Assembly (NCBI GenBank): GCA_003562605.1
Contig: PWUG01000282.1
Location: 1 to 21,248, forward strand
DNA: 21,248 nt
DNA from: Syntrophomonadaceae bacterium
Lineage (GTDB): Bacteria; Bacillota_D; Dethiobacteria; DTU022
Direction of reading: 5' to 3'
Program-made: the position numbers and the translations under genes
Shown here: piece after piece, positions 15,412 to 21,248 of the stretch
Numbering within the stretch: the first letter of the stretch is position 1
Layout of the letters: each line of letters opens with the position of its first letter
Notes under the pieces: generated by a model
What the model was told of the DNA's origin: nothing
Databases searched by the model: none
Seen by the model: only the letters and a program-made list of their open reading frames with translations

Positions 15412-17682
15412 CTAGATACACTCCCATCCGGACAAAGCCTGGTAAATCTTTTCAGCAGTAATCGGCAGTTCATTTACCCGGGCACCGGCAGCATCAGCAA
15501 CTGCATTCGCAATCGCCCCTAAAACCGGAACCATGACAATTTCGCCCAATCCCTTTGCCCCGAAAGGCCCTTCCACATCTTCAGTTTCGATGAAAATAGG
15601 ATTTATAACCGGAATATCCAATGCTGTCGGTATTTTATAGTCGGTCAGCGACGCGTTGGCGACCCGCCCATTTTCAAACAGGTACCCTTCATAACAGCTC
15701 ATACCCAATCCCTGGGTAACTCCTCCGTAAACCTGGCCCCGGGCGGACAGTTGGCTGACTATACGGCCGGAATCATGGGCGGCAACAATACGATGTACGG
15801 TCAAAGCGCCGGTTGCTTTATCTATTTCAACCTCAGCGGCATGGGCGGCAAAAGAGTAAGTTACAGAAATGTTGCCGTACCCTGTATCATCATAATCACT
15901 TTCATCCGGAACATATTTGCCTTCTCCGGTTAAATTCAGCCCACTGGTTTGGCTGTGGTAATAATAGGCAATCCCGGACAGTTCATATTGACTGCCGGAA
16001 GCGCTGCGGACAATTCCCTTTTCCAATATAACCGGTTCGCCGGATATCTTGGAGGCTGTCCGAACAATTTTTTCACGCAGCTGTTCAGCTGCCAGCTGGA
16101 TCGCCCTGCCGCCGACAGTAGTCTGCCTCATTGCTAGAGCTCCCAGCGAATACGGGGTTGCCATGGTATCCCTGGAATATACGGTAATCAGCTCCGGATC
16201 CAGGCCGAGTGTCCTGGCCGCAATCTGGGTAAAAGCAGCATGGGCACCCTGCCCGTAATCCTGTTCACCAGTGAAAAGAGATACCCGCCCGTCAATTTCA
16301 AGACGGGCCAGGGCAGACGCCCCGCGCAAATCTTTTCTGATCACAGTACTACCATTGGCATGAATAGCGGCACTAATCCCGTAACCCCGGTCTTTTTTCT
16401 TTTTGTGCCAGCCGATTTCAGAAGCGGCAGAATTCAAACAGTCAGCCAGGCCACAGCTCTTGATCTTAAGCCCGTGTACAGTAATATCTCCCTCGCGGGT
16501 ACAGTTTTTCAGGCGCAGCTCGAGTGGATCCATCTCCAATTCACGGGCTGCCATATCCATTAGCGATTCGCTGGCAAAGTTAGCGGCCTGGTTTCCATAT
16601 GCCCTGTACTGGCCGGTCGGCACTTTGTTCGTATAGACCAGGCGAACCCTTGTTTTTATATTGGGAATGCGGTAAACAGAATCATTGCGTTCAGAAATGG
16701 TTTTCGAAACCCAGGGAGCCTGGGCACTGTAAGCACCGTTATCAGTTATAATATCTGCTAAGCGGGCTAAAATTGTCCCATCCCGACGCAAAGCCATTTT
16801 CATATTAATCTGTGCAGCAATCATCGGGCGCCCTACCGTAAATTCTTCTTCACGGGTCAGCTGCATCTTTACCGGCGCGCCCGCCTGCATTGCCAGCAGA
16901 GAAGCCAGGATGAAGAGTTTGAGATTGCCGTAAACCCTTCCCCCAAATCCTCCGCCCATCACCGGCCCGATTATGCGGACCTTGGAATAAGGCAGGTTTA
17001 AAACCCTGGCAATGATCTCGCGGACCATATCGGGTGATTGCAGTGCGGTATTTAAGACCAGGCTATTGTAGCGATCACTTGCCGCAACGCAGGTAATTGG
17101 TTCAAGATAAACCGGGTGAACCGAGGGAATAGAAAAAGAGCTTTCTACAATTACATCCGCTTCCCTGAGACCAGTTTCGGCATCGCCTCTTGAGAGCGTC
17201 CTCTGCCAGGCGATATTGCCCGGAAAATTATCATGAAGCTGAGGCGCGCCGTCAAATAATGCTTCGTTTGGTTCATACACGGCGGGCAGCAGTTCGTATT
17301 CCACCAGAATAGCCTCCAGCGCCCGTTCAGCTATTTTTTGATTAACAGCAGCTACAGCTGCCAATTCGTCACCGATATAACGCACCCGGTCAACCGCCAG
17401 GGGCATTTCATCATCAACAACAATGCCGAAAGGTTTGCACTGCAAGCCGGATCCGGTAAGCACGGCACGTACTCCGGGCATCGCCTCTGCACCGGAAACA
17501 TCAATGTTTTTTATCCGGGCATGTGGGTGAGGGCTCCGTAATATTTTTCCATAAAGCATTCCGGGGTAGTTCAAATCAATACCGTAAACAGCTTTACCGG
17601 TGGCCTTGGCCCATACTTCCGCGTCTTGAAATTCTTTCCTCACTGCTTTCGGAATATTTATTGTCACCGTGTCCACTTTCAT
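15412..17682 (-). CDS. Molybdenum hydroxylase, molybdopterin-binding catalytic subunit
   Basis: Large subunit (756 residues) of the xanthine dehydrogenase family, which hydroxylates N-heterocycles or aldehydes using water. Cofactor-binding and active-site segments are MGGGFGGR (242-249), YRAYGNQ (359-365), GEQDYGQGAH (472-481), QTTVGGRA (520-527) and GPFGAKGLGE (705-714), the last with the catalytic Glu714. The start at 17682 is preferred over 17706 because AGGAAGG lies six bases upstream. Where xanthine dehydrogenases have FRGFG, this protein has YRAYG, so the substrate pocket differs. The gene lies between an ABC importer and MttB-like methyltransferases, which suggests an imported N-methylated heterocycle, but nicotinate-, purine- or aldehyde-type substrates are all possible. 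No cofactor-insertion gene (XdhC type) is present in the window. Confidence 0.94.
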   Translation of the reverse strand: MKVDTVTINIPKAVRKEFQDAEVWAKATGKAVYGIDLNYPGMLYGKILRSPHPHARIKNIDVSGAEAMPGVRAVLTGSGLQCKPFGIVVDDEMPLAVDRVRYIGDELAAVAAVNQKIAERALEAILVEYELLPAVYEPNEALFDGAPQLHDNFPGNIAWQRTLSRGDAETGLREADVIVESSFSIPSVHPVYLEPITCVAASDRYNSLVLNTALQSPDMVREIIARVLNLPYSKVRIIGPVMGGGFGGRVYGNLKLFILASLLAMQAGAPVKMQLTREEEFTVGRPMIAAQINMKMALRRDGTILARLADIITDNGAYSAQAPWVSKTISERNDSVYRIPNIKTRVRLVYTNKVPTGQYRAYGNQAANFASESLMDMAARELEMDPLELRLKNCTREGDITVHGLKIKSCGLADCLNSAASEIGWHKKKKDRGYGISAAIHANGSTVIRKDLRGASALARLEIDGRVSLFTGEQDYGQGAHAAFTQIAARTLGLDPELITVYSRDTMATPYSLGALAMRQTTVGGRAIQLAAEQLREKIVRTASKISGEPVILEKGIVRSASGSQYELSGIAYYYHSQTSGLNLTGEGKYVPDESDYDDTGYGNISVTYSFAAHAAEVEIDKATGALTVHRIVAAHDSGRIVSQLSARGQVYGGVTQGLGMSCYEGYLFENGRVANASLTDYKIPTALDIPVINPIFIETEDVEGPFGAKGLGEIVMVPVLGAIANAVADAAGARVNELPITAEKIYQALSGWECI

Positions 17683-17705
17683 CACAATCCTTCCTGTCAA
17701 CATCA

Positions 17706-17855
17706 TCAGACTGCAAAGCTTTTTATAATTTTGCGCACTGCAGTGCGAATGAACCTTGGTTGCTTAGCATAGCTCTTCTGCTCCCAGGACATTGGCGTAA
17801 CAGACGATAACCTTTCAAGTTTATCAATCAGATCATTGAATCTTTTTTCCAGCAC
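17706..17855 (-). CDS. Unidentified small open reading frame between importer and hydroxylase genes
   Basis: A frame open from 17900 down to a TGA at 17706-17708. From the GTG at 17855 it encodes 49 residues (VLEKRFNDLIDKLERLSSV at the start, a lysine/arginine-rich C-terminus FIRTAVRKIIKSFAV). The composition is protein-like: an amphipathic helix, then a basic tail. No ATG is present, and the GTG has only a poorly placed GGAG, so the start is doubtful. A CTG near 17886 would add about ten residues. I recognise no family. It may be a small protein, or the 3' remnant of a larger deleted gene. Confidence 0.35.
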   Translation of the reverse strand: MLEKRFNDLIDKLERLSSVTPMSWEQKSYAKQPRFIRTAVRKIIKSFAV

Positions 17856-17907
17856 CTGCTCCGGCCCTAGTTGATGGTCAAAAATCAGGCTAGCCAGCTG
17901 TCACTTC

Positions 17908-18855
17908 TCATTTTCCAACCCGGATCCTGGGATTAAGCAGGCTATATAAAACATCTGCAGCCAGGTTTGAAAAACTGTAAATAGCAACAATAATCATACT
18001 ACCGGCCTGGATTAGAGGAAGATCCTGACGCTGAATTCCATAAACAAGCAATCTTCCCAAACCAGGATAACCGTAAACGGCTTCGGTTACGATCAAACCG
18101 CCCAGTAACCAACCGATGCCCATGGCGACCACGGTTACCGTTGGCAGCAGTGAATTGCGCAGTATGTGCCGGGTCAAAACCTGCCAACCGGGCAGGCCTT
18201 TAAGATCGGCAGCCCGTACGTAGTCGGTGCGAAGTACATCGATAGTGCCCGATCGGGTCATACGGGTAATATAACCGAGCCCGGTCAGGCTGACAGTAAT
18301 AGCCGGTAAAATTAAAAAAGGTAAAGCTTCCATAAAAGTGGAATCCGGATTAATCGAGGAGTTAGCCGGAAACCATTGTAGCCCTATCGCCAAAAAAGCA
18401 ATCAGCAATAACCCACTGACGAATTCTGGAAGGCCGACAAAGGCCATGGAAACACCTGTGATGATCTGGTCAGGCCATTTATCCCGTTTCATTGCCGCAA
18501 TCACACCGAAAATTATGCCAAGCGGGACATAAATAAGCAGGGCCAGTCCTGCCAGCATAGCCGAGTTACCCAATCTTTCCATAACCATAGGCCGAATCGG
18601 AACCCGGCTGACGAGGGAATTACCCCAATCTCCCCGGACAAAGTTTCCGGCCCAGTTTAAATACTGGGTATGCAGCGGTTGGTTGAGGCCAAGTTCTTCC
18701 CGTAAATTCGCAATTGCTGTTTCTGTGGCAAACTGTCCCAGGATTAATTGGGCCACATCTCCTGGTAAAAACTGGGTAACAGAAAATATAATAATTGATG
18801 CCAGGAACATGGTCAGAACAATAAAACCCAGGCGTTTTAGCAGATATCCGGCCAT
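17908..18855 (-). CDS. ABC transporter permease, DppB/OppB type
   Basis: Inner-membrane permease of 315 residues from the peptide/nickel/opine importer family. It shows the family's N-terminal segment (GYLLKRLGFIVLTM), about six membrane spans, the ATPase-contact (EAA) loop DYVRAADLKGLPGWQVLTRHIL (about 211-232), and the C-terminal EAVYGYPGLGRLL block (258-270). The ATG at 18855 overlaps the stop of the ATPase gene (TGATG), with GGGAGG upstream, and is chosen over a longer frame that begins inside that gene. Substrates of this family include peptides, nickel, opines and other amino-acid derivatives, so the cargo is not fixed by sequence. It lies last in the importer genes, whereas DppB is normally first. 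Confidence 0.92.
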   Translation of the reverse strand: MAGYLLKRLGFIVLTMFLASIIIFSVTQFLPGDVAQLILGQFATETAIANLREELGLNQPLHTQYLNWAGNFVRGDWGNSLVSRVPIRPMVMERLGNSAMLAGLALLIYVPLGIIFGVIAAMKRDKWPDQIITGVSMAFVGLPEFVSGLLLIAFLAIGLQWFPANSSINPDSTFMEALPFLILPAITVSLTGLGYITRMTRSGTIDVLRTDYVRAADLKGLPGWQVLTRHILRNSLLPTVTVVAMGIGWLLGGLIVTEAVYGYPGLGRLLVYGIQRQDLPLIQAGSMIIVAIYSFSNLAADVLYSLLNPRIRVGK

Positions 18856-20981
18856 CACAGATCCCTCCCCGGACGATCCGCCTTTTTTTGCAATAAACCG
18901 CTCTGCGCTAACCGGAGTTCGTCCACAGGTATATGACAGCAAATACGGTGATCATTTTCTAATTCCCGCCACGGCGGTTCCTGCTGCTCACAAATATCGC
19001 CAAGCTTACGGGGGCAACGGGTGTGGAAACGGCAGCCCGATGGGATATTCATTGCACTCGGCACGCTGCCCTTTAAGCGAATAGCCTCCTGTTTGATATC
19101 AGGATCGGGGATCGGGATAGCGGATAGAAGCGCTTCGGTGTAGGGATGATACGGAGGCACGAAAACATCTTCGGCAGAACCGATTTCCCAGAGCCTTCCT
19201 AAATATACAACGGCGATCCAATCAGAGATGTGGCGTACCGCGGCCAGATCATGCGATATAAATAAGTATGAAGTACCCTTGGACTCCTGAAGATCCACCA
19301 AAAGATTCATCAGGGATGCCTGTACCGATACATCGAGAGACGAAATCGGTTCGTCACAGATCATCAGGGTCGGTTCGGCGGCAAATGCCCGGGCAATCGC
19401 GACACGCTGTTTTTCTCCGCCGCTCAGTTCATGCGGTAAACGGCTTATAAATTCTGCCGGCAAATTTACAGCCTGAAAAAGCTCACGCACCCGCCCGCGA
19501 ACTTCTTTTCTGCTCATATTACGTAAAAGTATTAAAGGCCTTTCAACGCTGTCCCCGGCCGGGTGCTGGGGATTAAGCGAGGCATCAGTATTCTGAAAAA
19601 CCATCTGCATCTTCTTTAAGGCTTCCCGGGATCTTTTTACAACCGAGTAAGGCATTATTTTGCCTTCGAGCTCAATTTCACCGGAAGTAGCCTCTTCAAG
19701 TCCGACGATACAGCGGGCCAGGGTAGTTTTGCCGCAGCCGCTCTCGCCAACAATTCCCATTGTAAACGAGCGGCGCAAACGGACTGAAATATCATCAACT
19801 GCTTTTACAACAGTTCTACTGCGCTTCCATAATGATGTGAGCCCTCCTGTAACCGGAAAATACTTCTTTATATTCCGCGCTTCAAGCACAAGATCACCCA
19901 GTTCCTGCTCCGCCTCAAAGCGGGCAGGGCAGGTTCCGGAAGCAGCATTTGCATCATTTTGCAGCAGTTCCCACCGGCGGCAAGCGGTCAGATGGCCGGA
20001 CTCAATCTCAACCTGAGCCGGCCTCTTTTCTTCACATGCCGGCTCTACCAGTTCACAACGTGGAGCAAATATACAACCGTCCGGCAGCTGATCCGGCCTC
20101 GGGATAAAGCCTGGAATCGCGCATAAGCTTATATCTTTTTTACTGGCTTCAATGCGCGGGACACAACCTAAAAGTCCCCTCGTATAGGGGTGAAGCTTAT
20201 TCTTAAAAACCTGCTCGATAGTACCTTCTTCCATAACCTCACCGGCGTATAACACGCCAACCCGGTTACAGATGCGGGCAACGACGCCCAGATTGTGGGT
20301 TATATAGAGAACTGATGTATCAAATTCTTTCAATAGATCCCGAACTAAATCGAGGATAACTGCTTCAGTGGTAACATCAAGAGCAGTTGTCGGCTCATCC
20401 ATAATAATCAGCTGTGGATTAGTAGCCATAGCGGTGGCAATCAGCACCCGCTGCAGCATCCCGCCACTTAACTGGTGGGCGTAACGTTTAACTACCGACT
20501 CCGGGTCGGGCATACCCACCTTTGACAGCATCTCGATCGCCCTGGCTTTTGCCTGCTTTTTGGACATGCCGAGATGGGCGCGTACTACTTCGGAGATCTG
20601 ATCACCAATGAGCATGGAAGGGTTAACCGATGCCCCGGGATCCTGATGGACCATGGTTATCCGTGAACCCCAGATGTTCCGCATTTCAGCTCTCGATAAT
20701 CCAAGCAGATCAGTATTTCCAAGCATTACAGTTCCGCTGCTTAAACAGCCATTGGAAGGAAGGTAACGGACAATAGCCCTGGCCAGGGTGGTTTTGCCTG
20801 AACCTGATTCTCCAACCAAACCATAAATTTCTCCGGGCGTTATCTGTAACGTAACATTACGGACAGTATCCAGCGGGCCTTTTTCAGTTTGGTAGGTTAC
20901 AGTTACGTCACGGGCATCAAGAACAAATCTGCCTGCACCCTGATCCCTTTGAATATCAACTGCTGCATCAGGATCAAACAT
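18855..20981 (-). CDS. Fused double ABC ATPase, DppD-DppF type
   Basis: A 708-residue protein carrying both ATPases of a peptide-type importer in one chain. The first half has Walker A GESGSGKTT (57-65), signature LSGGMLQR (171-178) and Walker B LIIMDEP (191-197). The second has GESGCGKTT (412-420), LSGGEKQR (519-526) and LMICDEP (539-545). Each half ends with the oligopeptide-type C-terminal extension, with cysteine groups Cys303/309/316/334 and Cys650/656/664/681. Both sites look intact, so the protein should power import alone, as in GsiA or YejF. The ATG at 20981 overlaps the end of the DppC-type gene, with GGGAGG upstream. Confidence 0.94.
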   Translation of the reverse strand: MFDPDAAVDIQRDQGAGRFVLDARDVTVTYQTEKGPLDTVRNVTLQITPGEIYGLVGESGSGKTTLARAIVRYLPSNGCLSSGTVMLGNTDLLGLSRAEMRNIWGSRITMVHQDPGASVNPSMLIGDQISEVVRAHLGMSKKQAKARAIEMLSKVGMPDPESVVKRYAHQLSGGMLQRVLIATAMATNPQLIIMDEPTTALDVTTEAVILDLVRDLLKEFDTSVLYITHNLGVVARICNRVGVLYAGEVMEEGTIEQVFKNKLHPYTRGLLGCVPRIEASKKDISLCAIPGFIPRPDQLPDGCIFAPRCELVEPACEEKRPAQVEIESGHLTACRRWELLQNDANAASGTCPARFEAEQELGDLVLEARNIKKYFPVTGGLTSLWKRSRTVVKAVDDISVRLRRSFTMGIVGESGCGKTTLARCIVGLEEATSGEIELEGKIMPYSVVKRSREALKKMQMVFQNTDASLNPQHPAGDSVERPLILLRNMSRKEVRGRVRELFQAVNLPAEFISRLPHELSGGEKQRVAIARAFAAEPTLMICDEPISSLDVSVQASLMNLLVDLQESKGTSYLFISHDLAAVRHISDWIAVVYLGRLWEIGSAEDVFVPPYHPYTEALLSAIPIPDPDIKQEAIRLKGSVPSAMNIPSGCRFHTRCPRKLGDICEQQEPPWRELENDHRICCHIPVDELRLAQSGLLQKKADRPGRDL

Positions 20982-21248
20982 CGCTCACACCTCCCGGCAG
21001 CAACATCCTGCGCAATCCGTCACTCATGAAACCGACACCAACTACGAGCAGGGCAATGGCGCCGGCCGGGAAATAGAGAACCCATGGCGCCTGGTGAAAC
21101 CAGGTCCGCGCATCACCAACCATCAAACCCCAGTCGGGCGAGGGAGGCTGCACTCCCAATCCCAGGAAACCCAGGGAGGCTACAAGAAATATCGAGTAGG
21201 AAAAACGCATCGAAGCTTCAACAGCAAGGTGCGGAAGCACATTCGGCA
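20974..21248 (-). CDS. ABC transporter permease, DppC/OppC type, C-terminal part
   Basis: The last 90 or so residues of the second permease of the importer; the 5' part is beyond the window. The frame is open to the edge and begins with PNVLPHLAVEAS, matching the family's PNxLPPLIV block after the EAA loop. It continues with SLGFLGLGVQPPSPDWGLM, the DppC hallmark, and a final membrane span followed by FMSDGLRRMLLP. It overlaps the start of the ATPase gene by eight bases. Confidence 0.92.
   Translation of the reverse strand, partial: PNVLPHLAVEASMRFSYSIFLVASLGFLGLGVQPPSPDWGLMVGDARTWFHQAPWVLYFPAGAIALLVVGVGFMSDGLRRMLLPGGVSDV

Overview
The window looks like a chromosomal segment of an anaerobic, Gram-positive-type bacterium, most likely of the Clostridia. 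The grounds are strong AGGAGG-type ribosome binding sites, several GTG/TTG starts, a ferredoxin-type 2-oxoacid oxidoreductase, non-pyrrolysine MttB-family methyltransferases, a three-subunit molybdenum hydroxylase and a class A penicillin-binding protein. I cannot name the species. No rRNA, tRNA, CRISPR array, insertion sequence or phage gene is visible.

Layout. (1) 1-1521, minus strand: the N-terminal 507 residues of a class A penicillin-binding protein, cut by the window edge. (2) 1522-1915: a divergent promoter region. (3) 1916-3259, plus strand: a putrescine-type class III aminotransferase, ended by a strong hairpin at 3329-3370 that faces an oppositely oriented terminator at 3403-3435. 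Everything right of this point is on the minus strand, so read it from high to low coordinates. (4) 21248-17908: end of a DppC-type permease, a fused double ABC ATPase and a DppB-type permease, in an unusual C-DF-B order. (5) A small unidentified reading frame at 17706-17855. (6) 17682-14045: a molybdenum hydroxylase of the xanthine dehydrogenase family (Mo, FAD and 2Fe-2S subunits). (7) 13930-10947: two tandem MttB-like methyltransferases, followed by an FchA-type cyclodeaminase/cyclohydrolase at 10886-10263. (8) 10151-8908: an alpha/beta hydrolase and a two-CBS-domain protein, closed by a hairpin terminator. (9) 8711-7494: a thioredoxin-CcdA fusion interrupted by one in-frame TGA. (10) 7452-3491: korA-korB, a small membrane protein (probably frame-broken), a small helix-turn-helix protein, an enoyl-CoA hydratase and a small zinc-ribbon protein.

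The most striking feature is at 8457-8459. An in-frame TGA sits exactly at the first cysteine position of a thioredoxin CxxC motif (W-TGA-S-A-C) and is followed by a hairpin that fits the published bacterial SECIS model. A simple annotation would split this gene in two. I read it as a selenocysteine-containing, membrane-anchored thioredoxin fused to a CcdA electron-transfer domain.

The second point of interest is the 21-10 kb block. ABC import genes, a molybdenum hydroxylase that would act on a heterocycle or aldehyde, two quaternary-amine-type methyltransferases and a one-carbon (tetrahydrofolate) enzyme lie in one direction. This suggests uptake, hydroxylation and demethylation of an N-methylated, possibly heterocyclic compound, with the methyl group passed to folate-bound C1 metabolism. 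The substrate is inference only.
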